A DNA stretch of 64,000 nt, taken from positions 1-64,000 of the forward strand of contig CAJQUW010001464.1 of assembly GCA_907163375.1 (NCBI GenBank), read 5' to 3'. Of the stretch, positions 10,323 to 21,881 are shown piece by piece (within the stretch, counting starts at the first letter, position 1; each line of letters opens with the position of its first letter). This DNA comes from Prostheceraeus crozeri (lineage: Eukaryota > Platyhelminthes > Polycladida > Euryleptidae). The position numbers and the translations under genes were made by a program. Under the pieces are notes generated by a model that saw only the letters and a list, made by a program, of their open reading frames with translations, made no database searches and was not told the DNA's origin.

Positions 10323-13300
10323 TTTGTCGGTTGTTTCAGATATTTTTCAGTTGTTTAGAGCAAAGCAACGGACAGAATAAAACCGAAATAAATATTAAAA
10401 ACAGCCGGGAACCTCTATAAATTTAAACAAGTTTTGCAAATAATTGCACATGAAACTATAGAGGCAAAAAGTAGTTTTTAATATGGTTTTCGGCGAAAAA
10501 TTTGCCAGGATTGAGATTGCAGATTGTACACGAATGGCAATGATAGATATTTTGGGCATATAATCAGTCTACATTGAAGCCTATTTATTGCTTCGATGTG
10601 TTGACTGCTTTATTTGTTGTATTCAAATGATTGTTTCTCATCCGTTGCTAATGATCAGCTAACATGCCAAGATGATTTAGTTCCATTGCATATCCATTAT
10701 CATGGGCCCTTTTCTAAATATCTATAACAATATTTAGTTTGAACAATTTCCTTTTTCATATTGACTATTGAAATTTAAATTACTATCTACTTCCAAACGT
10801 ATCACAAAAATCAGGTCTAATGATATTGTTTCTCTGCAAGATTACGCAAAATTGCTTTTTCTGAATTGATATACATGTATTGTATGGAACATATATTCTC
10901 CATTTAATGTCATTTAATTGAAGCACTATAAACAGACGATTATATCCATCATTATATCTTAGCACCCTGATATTTTCCATAGGGAGTCTTCGATTATTTT
11001 AACGTTGTATTATTTAACATATACATTAAAGTGAAGGCTGTTACACGATCCTTCAGCAAGCAATTTTGTCAAAGTTACGCACTCATAGTTGTTTTAACTG
11101 TTATTAATTTAAAATACTTAGTTACATATGACAACCGGGAAAACAAATCCCACGCTACACTAAAAATATTGTCTTTTGCTAATTTCGAGTGAATTTTTTA
11201 CGGAAAACTAAAATTACTTGATCTCAGCAAAGACATCGAGCGTCAGTGACAATTGTAGTAATGGCAAGAAAGTAAGTTTTCGTATAAAATCGAAATAAAT
11301 TTACAAAAAATGGAGGTTCATCTGAAATTATTATTAACAAGATTGATTTTGAGATTGGATAGGGAACTGTTATATTATTGCTGCTAGGTGAGCACATATC
11401 CTTTCTAAGTTACACAAACAGCACGCGAAAAAAGGGTACGCCATACAGGAACTAATGACTAATGTCATTAACTGGAATAGGTTGGCTTAGAAGTGTAATT
11501 GAGCGTCTTTGATACTTCCCTGAGTTCACACAATACATATATATATATGTAATAATGTATTGACAAAATGTTTAATGTTTACAATAGATTAACATCCATA
11601 GATATTTGAACTAACTGCTAGAATTTGCACTTTGCAGAAGGAATGCTCCTGTCAAATACATGACACATGTAAATACTCACAGTATGTACCACCGCACGTG
11701 TGATGGTTATAATATGAGATTCGTGCAGATTGGGCGATATCGAGTTTAACGGCCGCAACCAACAAACCATTATTTACAGCACAATTGTTTCATTGCTTGC
11801 ATAAGCGTGACTTACAGATTTATAGTAGGCCTATATAGCGCTTTAATTTATATGCGACAATGTTTTCTAGTTGCTTACAATCGGTTATGTACAGTAGCGT
11901 GTAGGTCTACCTATCGGAATGTAGCTTCATTTGTTGTATCGATGGATTTGTAGCGATTCGTTGATCATTGACTACCGAATTTTAGCTTCATAAATTGTAT
12001 CGATAAATCTGTGGCGATTCGTTGACGATTGACTAACTATTTTACTCTTTTTGTTTAAATTTATTTTTTTGCTTTGGAACACAATGATATCAGTTATACC
12101 AGCACACCCATTGAATGATTCTATGTTTTACAAATCGTTCAAAAAATTCGCCAGTGAGTCGATATTCGGTTGCCATTTAATAACTATTCGCTACAATTTT
12201 CCCCACTGAGTTTTTCTTAATTTGGAAAGCATTTCTACTTCCTTGATTTCAATTGTGTCCTTCAAATACATGACGTGTCGGCACTAATCGGGCGAGAATA
12301 CGCTATTTTTTGCGAGATCTGTAATGTCAATTTATGGCATCATCATTGGAGCATAGTGGCATCAATTCCATGTCATTCGCAATTTTGGCGCATACATGTG
12401 CCATGAAAAAGCTTCTGCATCTCCATGCCCTGAAAATGCCACCCCTCTGCCATCCACGATTTATCTCATAACATATGTAGGAGATGGTCTCAACATGATT
12501 GTACATTCGGGATCTCAAATTTTGCTTTTTTCGTCTTATTTTGAGTAAATGCTCATTTATGCCAAGATGCCGATATAATGCCGGCATAATATTGGCATTT
12601 TTCCCACTGGGTATCTATCGTCTGAGTGTCGTTCATTCTTCATAATAAACACGTATGAAAATATGATGCTTGTCCCTGTGGGAACGCATCCTGCGAAAAG
12701 TAATGACTTGTAGCATGTTCGCTGGCAAAGATCGCGAATTTTCGCTCTATGCCGCCATTTACTTTTGCTTTCTCTACGAATCACTATTTTCCGCCTCTGC
12801 TGTCGAGGCTCTATTTTCTCCCTCACCTTATGAATACCCATTGGCCACGGTATCTGACAAAAATAAGTGGAGACTAAATTTTTTCTAATGATGAAAAAGT
12901 TGAGAATCAAAGTATATCGATTTGCACAGCATCACTTTATATTCAATAATTTACAACATTGACGAATATTGGAATCATTTCATAGTTTGTGTAGGCCTAT
13001 GCATTTATCTACTACATACGACACTTATGGAAAACGAATGCTTTTTTAGTTAAGGATATCATGAATTAAAAACTAGCTTTTTTAAAAGATCGGACTCACT
13101 ATGCAATGTATTTTCTTGTGAAAGTAAAACACAAACATTGCTCCTTACATGCTAATTACTTGTACTAACTACAATATCCACTAGGCCCCCCCTATGTCGT
13201 TGGTTGCCGAAAAATCACCTCAAATTAGCAAATAGACATGTAGGCCTACATCAGTTAGTTATAAGAACTTATTCGCCACCTGCCGCTTCTGGATTTTGGG

Positions 13301-14480
13301 CACATTTCCAAAAAGTAAAGGGACTTTCACATGGTACGATAATTATATCACGATATTGAGTAGCCACAAAATTCACGAAATTGAGTAGCTATTGTAGATT
13401 TCTGAAACTCATATTTCTTCCAATTCAACAGAAATGAAATGTCACAAGCAGAATCAATGTCAAAAATGATAATTTTGCATAATCATGTAGGATTGATCAT
13501 CAGTCGAAAAAGTGAAGTATAAAGAGATGCTTCCGGATCTGAGACAGAATGTCATTAATGTCAACATTATTATACAGCTAATTCATAACAAAAAACCTGA
13601 TAACGTTGAATATTTTGAAATATATCGGCTTTATGAATATTTAGAATACTATTAACAATAGCATTGGCGTATCTTGATTCTGTTATCTCATTCCTCTTTA
13701 ATTCACCTGTCTGTCTCACACAGCCCAGGAAGTGCTCGAATCTAACGCATGAGCGATGAGATTCTAAGTTTAAAGTTTTGATATGAGAATTTTAGACATC
13801 AGACTTGTCAGAGACCGCTGAAAATGGAGCATGTATTACCACGTAAGATATCAGGAATCTTCTTCTAGCTGAGTTCGAATTCGAAACATTGCAAGGACTC
13901 CCTTAATTGTTGGAATATATCCCCTTTTTATCGAGCTTTGATTGATGAAAGATGCTTGTTGCCTCATGGTCAAACCTCAGCTTGCTAATGAATGAATCTG
14001 AAAAAATAACCAATGCAGCTTCATGTATGCTTGGCGTCTTTACTACGCATTTTCATTCACACTACATCACCCTGCATGTATATTTCCGTGTCCATTTTCA
14101 CGCAGACGTGAAATGTTCTTCCTCAGTTATTGTTCAATAGTCTACGCGGGAACCCATAAGCGTGTGTAGTTTAGCGAATGACAGTAGGACATACATGGTG
14201 CTGCAAAAGTTCCTCCCAATACATTCTCACCGTTTGAGTACAAGTATTTGCATATTGAAATTTTTGTCACGGGATGAAAGATAAATGAATTTGAGCTGAT
14301 AATGGTTTTACACTCCTCGAATTCAAGCAAAATTGTATTTGATGCCAATTTAGACACGAGAGGATGAGGATAGAAGTCGAAACACATTGTTCTAGACTGC
14401 ACCACTGACACAAAATCTTTGCCGATATTGGGAACCTTGCCATATGTGCTTAGCTCCATAAACGGGGGTGAACATGCTTA
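10323..14480. other. No recognisable gene
   Basis: About 4.2 kb of AT-rich sequence. The only structure seen is the tandem duplication at 11918-12038, given separately. Short frames at 12327-12910 overlap on both strands and show no domain. Confidence 0.5.
11918..12038. repeat. Tandem duplication, period 61 bp
   Basis: Two adjacent copies share AGCTTCAT, TTGTATCGAT and GCGATTCGTTGA blocks at a constant 61-bp offset, with about eight differences by eye. Confidence 0.7.
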
Positions 14481-14730
14481 TTAGTGATCTGAAGGCATTC
14501 CATGTCATACATTATGACTCTGAGTTATTAGGCTTTTCGCCTAATAGCAGAAAAGATAGAAAACTTCAATCTGCATCCCATTGGATTAACTTGTGTTGAT
14601 CCTGTCTGACAAGAAGTGGAATCTGATAGAACTCAATAGATGCGCAGATTCGTGGTAAGCACAGGGTGTACATCATTCTGTAAAAGTCTCTGGCCTCGTT
14701 CCCTGCAGAAACTCGTTCTGGCTGCCGGAT
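14481..14730 (-). repeat. Solo arm of the CCGGCAGCC inverted-repeat family
   Basis: This matches the right arm of the element at 54067-54765 in the same orientation. Shared blocks include CATTCCATGTCA, ATTATGACTCTG, CAGGGTGTACATCATTCTGT and CTGCAGAAACTCGTTCTGGC, ending at GCTGCCGGA. The opposite arm is absent, so it is a truncated or recombined copy. It also has a small hairpin, ATTAGGCTTTTCGCCTAAT, at about 14528. Confidence 0.85.
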
Positions 14731-14955
14731 AAGGGTGGCTGTCACGCAAAGAATTTTGGGCATGTCGGATGCTCAGCAGGCTAAGGATGATTAACTGTGT
14801 AGTCCAGTAAAATTCCCTTATAGGGACCATGTATAAACAGCATTTCTATTATTTATTGATGACTTACATTTTGCGCAACTTTATGTTCCCTAAGAGTTAG
14901 TAATTACTTCAAAGTGTAACGTAAAGTGCAATTGTAAGCAATATTAGTGCAAGAC

Positions 14956-15240
14956 ATGCTTGCTCATAGCATATATGGAGGCAGGAAGATACAGTATCTT
15001 GGCACAGACGCAGTGGATTGTTCGCATGTCTGCAGAACCTACTGTATCAATGAAAGTGACGCTGGTTGGAGCAGAGAGTGTTTATATTCTCTAGGTCGGA
15101 GTCTGCGTACGAACGAAGGTTGTATTTGTTATGAAGCTAAAAAAGTCTCTCTGCATTGCTACTCAATAAGAGGCTGCAACAAATCAACGATGCAATTTTT
15201 AGAAAGAAATGAAATGTTGAACAATTACCGAATTATATAA
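14956..15240 (+). CDS. Small cysteine-rich open frame, unknown
   Basis: Open frame of 94 codons from the ATG at 14956 to a TAA at 15238. It holds eight cysteines between about residues 22 and 76, spaced C-x3-C-x3-C-x10-C-x14-C-x-C-x9-C-x5-C. That includes the C-x3-C, later C, then C-x-C order of CS-alpha-beta folds. No hydrophobic signal sequence is visible at the N-terminus, so if real it may be an internal exon. A second open frame with a signal-like start follows 72 bp downstream in the same frame. It could be a chance frame; no homolog is recognised and no function is assigned. Confidence 0.25.
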   Translation: MLAHSIYGGRKIQYLGTDAVDCSHVCRTYCINESDAGWSRECLYSLGRSLRTNEGCICYEAKKVSLHCYSIRGCNKSTMQFLERNEMLNNYRII

Positions 15241-15312
15241 TGAAACTTCAAAATCCGTAATGTTCGAAGCCCAAGCAGCGAGTTATTATTCAAGACAGCC
15301 GTGTTATTCAAG

Positions 15313-15564
15313 ATGAGTATGGATTACACATTATGTGGGATGGTCCTTTGCTGTCTGTTGATTTCGGCTCATTGCACTTCATTTTCTGACGTACGAGGTT
15401 GGAGTACAAAATACAGACCAGATAATCCAAGCAATCTTTGTAAGCAGATTAAGATGTGTAGCGTTTTAATCCCCTCGAGATCGGTTTCATCTCTTATAAA
15501 TAGAAATGCACTTGCTGACCTGGCTCTGTCTCTCGAAGCTATGATTGAAAGCATGAAATGGTGA
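15313..15564 (+). CDS. Candidate small secreted peptide precursor
   Basis: Open frame of 83 codons, ATG at 15313 and stop at 15562-15564. The first ~21 residues look like a signal peptide (MSMDYTLCGMVLCCLLISAHC), with a hydrophobic core and small residues before the presumed cleavage. The remaining ~62 residues contain just two cysteines, close together in NLCKQIKMC, which could form a small ring. The tail is rich in Leu, Ala and Ser. No dibasic cleavage pairs are evident. It is not a recognised neuropeptide family, and a chance frame is possible in this AT-rich context. Confidence 0.3.
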   Translation: MSMDYTLCGMVLCCLLISAHCTSFSDVRGWSTKYRPDNPSNLCKQIKMCSVLIPSRSVSSLINRNALADLALSLEAMIESMKW

Positions 15565-16257
15565 ACTTGATTTCACTGATTCATAACAAATTTCAGTAGA
15601 AAACAGCAACACAAGCAAGTTTGACTTTTTACGAAAAATACGAAATTTTCTTTTTCCATGGCTTGCTTGTCTGACGATAACCAGTTTTTAATTGACGGTA
15701 TTTGATCGATGAAATGAAAAGACATTCATTGAAGGTAGAACTTCGAAGTTGGATTAAAGAGTGATTAATGAACACTGTTCTAACCATAAGTTAATGCAAG
15801 CTGTCAAACAATGCGTCATTCTTTATGATTTTCCTCATCAGAAGTATTTAGCCATACTTTGGTTTCAAGATCAAAAAGATACTCCCACTGTAATCACGAC
15901 TTCTGTTGCTTCTTGTAACAAAGGTATTATACAGAGTAAACTTTTCGTAGGCGCAAATTTATAAAGAGACAGAAATAAGTATTTGTTCGTCATCATCCTC
16001 GCTCTCTTGGTGACATGCTTCAAGAATGATCAAGATGAAATACTTGGTGCAGCAAGCAGCACATAAATATCGTTCACATTACGTTCACACAGATAATGAA
16101 GACGATAGATAAATGCAAATCAGTGACCTATAGATCCATTGTCGGTATCCAAGCAGATACAAGTCAGAAAGTTAGATTATACAGCAAATAAGAATTATAC
16201 TGTCAATAAAAATGAAAACACAAAATGAATAATTGTATAAATAAGTCAAGAAATAAA
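15565..16257. other. No recognisable feature
   Basis: Noncoding by inspection; one 67-codon frame at 15761-15964 has no domain or composition bias worth noting. Confidence 0.4.
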
Positions 16258-16260
16258 AAT

Positions 16261-16522
16261 CATTGTAAATTAATTGGCTAAATGCCTCGGACAGTCCCAC
16301 AAAGAAAAAACGAACAATTCTTTCGCTAGGCCTTTCACCTGTGTCAAACAGGCATCGTCAGGCGAATGTATTGACAATATACATTGTTGTCACATTGTTG
16401 TACATTGTCAATACATTCGCCTGACGATGCCTGTTTGACACAGGTGAAAGGCCTAGCAAAAGAATTGTTCGTTTTTTTCTTCGTGGGACTGTCCGAGGCA
16501 TTTAGCCAATTAATTTACAATG
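16261..16522. mobile_element. 262-bp hairpin MITE
   Basis: Arms of about 118 bp (16261-16378 and 16404-16522) are nearly identical inverted copies with a ~25-bp AT-rich loop. Each arm contains CATTGTAAATTAATTGGC at its tip and GCCTGTTTGACACAGGTGAA near the inner end. AAT flanks both sides (16258-16260 and 16523-16525), a possible 3-bp target duplication. It has no coding capacity. The high arm identity suggests recent origin or strong folding-based conversion. Confidence 0.88.
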
Positions 16523-16525
16523 AAT

Positions 16526-17379
16526 GTGACCACGATCAATGAGAAAAAATAAAAATCAACTATAAAAACAAATTAAAAAAAGAAATTATTTATAGTCAGG
16601 TTGTTATAACTTCTTGAATTGTACTTCTGTTTTCTTTTTCTTTTGTTGCGTCTTGTAAACAGTATTATGATTTACGTTTTTCTTTAATTTTTAATTTTTC
16701 TGTGTTTTTTTAATTTATTTGTTTTATTAATGTTATGCATTCATTTGTCTTATTGTTCGATTTATATCATTCACATGTATCTTTAGTTGAATTACTACTT
16801 ACTTCATTACTTTTGTGTGTATTATATCATTGTATATACTTTTTAGGGGTTTATATTTGGCTTTATAATTTCAGGAGGAAAATTTTGAAAAAGCAATAAG
16901 ATTGACATATTGCAGTTGGCGAGTAACATGCAGCAGTGGGGCGTATATTCTGAGCAGCCTATGTAACAATGACAATAGCCATGTGCTTGTTATAAATGTA
17001 AGTGAATTTACAAATACATGGCCGGCATCGCCATTGTATAAGCTCCACTACAAAGTCGTTGAGGATGAACAGTGAGCGCTATGGTCTAAAAGGCAGTGAC
17101 CAAGCTCAGCGAGGGACGAAGTGTGCATTTCTGCCTCATGGCTTGTAGAAATGGTAAGCCTCTATGACATGCACACAAGCATGCCGATATAGACTTAGTA
17201 GCCATGACTCGTTACAACTACCAAATTTTCAGCAACCACGAGATTGATTCTTGGCATATTAAAATAAGCCTATAGCAGCCCCACATCAGCCGGCTGCTTG
17301 CGCCCTTACACTGCATCAGGACTCACATGATTCAATAAAGACACAGTCCTCATGACAGTAAAAAGACCACTTGCTTCTC
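16526..17379. other. No recognisable gene
   Basis: AT-rich sequence, T-rich over about 16620-16860, without recognisable coding or repeat structure. Confidence 0.4.
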
Positions 17380-18790
17380 TTACATTATTCTTCAGTTTCT
17401 CGTTGTATCTTACAGTATTCTCCTCCGGAAGCCCCTCGCACGCATTTCAAAGAGAGGACTGCAAGATCTATCGCACGCAGAGGCAGTAAAAATGCTGGAA
17501 AGTAATGGTTAGTACTTGGTTCAGTCTTATTATGCAGAAAAATCAGTTCAACTTCAGAATATTCATGTTCATCTGCGAATCAATGACAATGAATGTAATT
17601 ATATCAATTTGCAAATGATTTGTCTGGGCCTTTACTAAATTACCAACACCTACAGCTGCAGTATTTTTCAAAGCTCATAAAATGTACGTATCTTTTTAGC
17701 AATTACTGTTTTATATGAGCAAACACTTAGGTATTCTAAATGATCAGATTATGGTCAATGCGTTTTTTGATGTATAGCTAAACATACTGACTTTACTACA
17801 GTCAAATACGCTACTTTTGAATGCATAGACTAAGGAAACCGAACGAAACTGATAAAGGTACTTCTGGAAAGACATTATTTGTCAAAGTTAACGCCATGTT
17901 ATGATGACTCGGAGTTAAGCATTGAACTTAAATCACTCTAAACACTCATTGAAATATTCAATTTATATACTTTCAGAATTCAGAAAGCATGAGACCGCGG
18001 ATTACTTTTTTTGCTGAAACGTGAAAAGTAACTCAACTCATTTATACAGAAAAGTGGCGGAAAACTTTATAGGTTTTATAGAGTTCGTCAATCAACAAAG
18101 TAATGGGGACTTTTAAGTTTTTATAACTTCGTAGTCTACAAGTATTAAGCGAAGTTTCCTCGTTTACTTTATGCCCCGGATATTGACTTACAAGCAAAGA
18201 ATGATATATTGATGGCGATATATTCTTATTTTCGTTCATCATGTTTATAAAATCAACTGGAAATGTCTTCATGGGATAATGATAATGGAATTTCATATAG
18301 TCTAGGTAAATTCTAAAAACATGAATCTTATTTTATGAAGTTTTATAGACCTATTCGATGAATCGCAGAAATCGATAGTTCATTGGTCAGTCCACAGAGT
18401 ATGGCCTAAGTAATTTCTTTATTTCCGGCAATGGTTCATAACGTTTGAGTTTACTTGATTAAGTTCTGTCGACTGAAGACTTCACACGATGCTGAATACT
18501 GACAGAAACTAGAAGCCGAAATTCTATGAGCATGCGATGACCACGGTCCGTAGGGGCTACATGTACAAAAATTATTTAAATACTTGTTGTAATAAAGAAT
18601 TTTGCATGTTCGAAGTACTTCTCAAATTGCATTATATTGCGTTTTAAACGTATTAGTGGATTTACTTTTAAAAAATATTCAATAGTAAAAATCGGAAAAT
18701 TTTCCGGAAAATTTTGGAAAAAATGGAAAATTTCCGTAAAATTTTCCATTTCGCAAGTTGGTTATTTTTAATGAATAGAAGACAAAATGG
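17380..18790. repeat. Duplicated ~1.3-kb segment, copy 1
   Basis: It aligns by eye, with indels, to 38610-39800 in the same orientation. Shared landmarks in order: GTATCTTA(C/T)AG; ATGTACGTATCTTTTTAG; CATACTGACTTTACTAC; TTGAACTTAAATCACTCT; GAAAT(G/A)TCTTCATG; and AGTGGATTTA with an ATATTCAAT block. Copy 1 holds the PDZ-like candidate exons. It may be a segmental duplication of a host gene fragment or two copies of an unclassified element. Confidence 0.7.
17416..17743 (+). CDS. Candidate PDZ-like exon pair
   Basis: Exon 1 would be 17416-17507. A pyrimidine-rich acceptor ending TATCTTACAG precedes it and GTTAGT follows. Its only open frame ends in LQDLSHAEAVKMLESNG, resembling the second helix of PDZ domains (HAEAV). 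Exon 2 would start at 17700 after ATCTTTTTAG. It is phase-compatible (one base plus two) and reads AITVLYEQTLRYSK then TGA, similar to the last PDZ strand. PDZ domains bind C-terminal peptides in scaffold proteins. The upstream part of the domain was not found. This is an eye-made gene model on short exons, and chance is a real alternative. Confidence 0.25.
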
Positions 18791-20596
18791 CGTTTTGCAA
18801 GGCAGCGAATGCTTTCGATTTTGAATCAGAATGCTGAACATCACATTTGCACAAATAAGAAATGCAACTTGGGCGTGGGCCAAAATCAAGCATAGCCTGG
18901 AAACGGTATCAGTGGCATATACAAGTCTCAAATCTGGACAAGTTGAGCAACTCATACAAGAGCTTTAATTTGGTTGCCTCTAAAAACATAATAGAGTCCA
19001 GTAAAATGGAACGATTCTTTTATATAGAACATAGTATTTTTTCAGAATGTCATTTGTTCATTGGCTAAAAGATTGCACAAGCATGATATGAACATTATGA
19101 ACTAAGGTAGAAAAATCAATTATGCATGTAAATTAATGCAATCAGCAAGTAATTATCAATTAAGCTATGTCTCACCTGCAATGGGGGGAAAAATTGAAAA
19201 TTTCAATGAATGGTATTACACACTTTGACTGATCCTCGACAACGTCTGTTGCTTTTGATCTTCGTACCACGACAGCAAAAATTTGATCGATTTTGTATTA
19301 TTTTTGTTGGTAATTCAATTTGTTGTCTAATATAGGTCATGTTGCATATACGCATGCAGGCTTGCGATTTTGATGACATGACTAGAAAAGTAGAAATAGG
19401 ATTATTTCGAAAAAAACAAATATTATAGCGCATCTCCCTTAGCCTGCCATCAGAAATTATGCAATAAAATAATACAACCATTTAGAAACGCCAATTGTGG
19501 AATTCGGATATTTTTTCCTTGTTAGAATGCATGCAAAAAATTAGGAATCTCAAAGTTAGCTAATAAAAGTTGCACCAATAGAATTGACATGGCATTATTG
19601 CTTTCTATTGTTGCATCTACCAGTTTACTCAAAATTTGGAATAAATCGAATCAACTCCACTTCCAAATTGAATATGCACATCTTTTGTTTACAAATTGCA
19701 TACGATTTTTAGACTAGAAAGACAATCAAATTCAAATTCATCACGTTAGCGAATTCAAGCATAAAACAAATAGATATAATCAACCATGAATTTAGCACGG
19801 CATAGGGACTATCCTATAAATCGCTAGCTTATCAGATGTTGTAAATATTCTCTAAAAGTTCTAAATATTCCAGAAAAACGGGCCCTGATCGGATGCGACT
19901 TTCTCTGACAAACGTACGGGCCTGAGTTCATATTTCCCCCACAGCTCCCTAGAAGACATGACGAAGCCTAGGTCTCCGAGGGTTAATAGAACGTTTCGTG
20001 TAAGGAAACATTCTACAACGTGTGCAACATCACCTTCCGTCATTCAGTCTTAATTGTCATGATATAAACAAGTTTGAATCATCTTTCTTTGATGAGCCGC
20101 TCAGTCAGATCTTATTCAACCATGTAGTTCCCAAGATAATGCAGCGGGATTAGTAGTCGCTAATTAATAAAAAGATTGCACGAAATCAATGATTTAATGA
20201 AATCATGGGTGGCCACTTGTAAATTTTATCACCTGTGTATCTGTCTTAATTGTTTAAAGAAACATGCCGCTCCACGTTTTGCTCCTTTTACACTCCTGTC
20301 GGCAATCACGAACAGCATATTAATTTCTATGTCGCAATGAGCATTGAACAGACAATGAAAAGACTTCGTTAGGCCTTGCAAGGGCCAAGATATAGACACC
20401 AAATGATGCAATACCACAGATGTTAAACAGTACCGATTGACACTATCTTAATTGAAATTTGTTACGTCTGACAACACAAATTGATGTTCAATTTGAATGG
20501 TATTAATGCTAGCACTTTGCATTGTTGCAGAAAATTTGCATCAATAAGCATCAAAAATGAAAACAAGCTTTTCAATTAAATTGTCGAGAAATGCAC
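18791..20596. other. No recognisable gene
   Basis: Just before this tract, at about 18690-18750, is a run of overlapping AAAATTTTCC/GGAAAATTTT motifs. Frames at 18862-19068, 19203-19481 and 19861-20043 show no domain. Confidence 0.4.
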
Positions 20597-20600
20597 TGCT

Positions 20601-21877
20601 CACGGTGTCACGGAGAGTGCGGTTTCATCTTTGAAATTTCTTAAAAGATTTTCTTTAGATTCTTGTGTGATTTGACATCTAGCTTACGAATATGATGGTT
20701 AAAAAATCGTCCATCGAGGGCTGTTCGAGGAAAAGTCAAATATTCAAAATGGTGGACATAGAAACTGAAACTTAATTCAATATGGCTACTGTTTTTTTTT
20801 ATAATTTCTTGTTTCCTGCACAGAATATTTTTCATAGATTCATCACCACATTTTGCTATATTTATGATCACAAAATTAAAATATTGTGATCACTGAGTTG
20901 CTGACAAAACACTTTTTTAATTGAAGGCCAAATGCTACATTTTGCATTCCTATGCAAATATGTTCGATCGAAATTTCGCATTTTGATACACTGAGTAAAA
21001 ATAGACATTGTAAAAATATGCATTATTCGAAATCACAGCCTTATGATAACGTTTCTATCATTATAGAATCATATCAACAATGCATATAGCCCTGTGATGC
21101 CTGGCTCTGTGGTAATTCCTTTGCTTAAATAATACATGAAATAATGTCTTGCCCATTTCTGCTAATCGTATTGTTCAATATCCATCTGCAACGTTGTCTT
21201 TCATTCACTTTCGTGGCGTGTGCCTGAAATGATTATGAATATTTACAAACGCTAACATATTGACATTGAATTGGTAGCATTTTATGAAAACGACGATCCT
21301 GTGTATAATGTATGTACGATAGTTTTGAATGAATTTAATAAATAAACATTTATCGTGGTACTTGTGATTGGGTTAAGGTTTTGTCAATTTCAAGCGGTCC
21401 TTTCATGTTCCATGAATTTAAAAGTGACGTAAGTTTTATAATTTCTGCAATTACAAGTTTTATTAGTCCCTAGAACTGATCTAAATAACACATGAAGGTC
21501 ACTGTTGGAAAATTGTAAATTGATAATATAACATTTAAATTAACAATATTAATAAATTAATTTTGTAGTCTAATTCTTGACTTTTCTTCGAAAAGCCCTC
21601 AATGGATGATTTTGAACCATCATATTCGTAATCTAGAAGTCAAATTACAAAGGAATGTGAAGAAAAATCTTTTATGAATATTTTATAGAAATACGTGCGG
21701 TGGAGTTTCGGTTTCTGCAAGGTCCACCATTTTGAATATTTGATTCTTCCTCGAAAAGGTCTCGATGGATGATTTGTTAATCATCATATTCGTAATCTAG
21801 GGGTCAAATCACATGGGAATGTAAAAAATTTTTTTAGGAAATTTCATAAATGAAACCACACTCTCCGTGACACCGTG
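20601..21877. mobile_element. 1277-bp element with ~190-bp inverted terminal repeats
   Basis: The left end starts CACGGTGTCACGGAGAGTG and the right end is its inverse, CTCTCCGTGACACCGTG. Similarity continues inward for about 190 bp on each side, including TCGAGGAA and the block CAAATATTCAAAATGGTGGAC. TGCT flanks both ends (20597-20600 and 21878-21881), a possible 4-bp target duplication. An extra partial arm copy lies just inside the right arm at about 21580-21690, so the right end is partly duplicated. No transposase is present. Confidence 0.85.
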
Positions 21878-21881
21878 TGCT

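Noticed and set aside
11225-11273. Possible microexon ending at GTAAGT
   Set aside because: Two frames are open over only ~16 codons and there is no partner exon; indistinguishable from chance.
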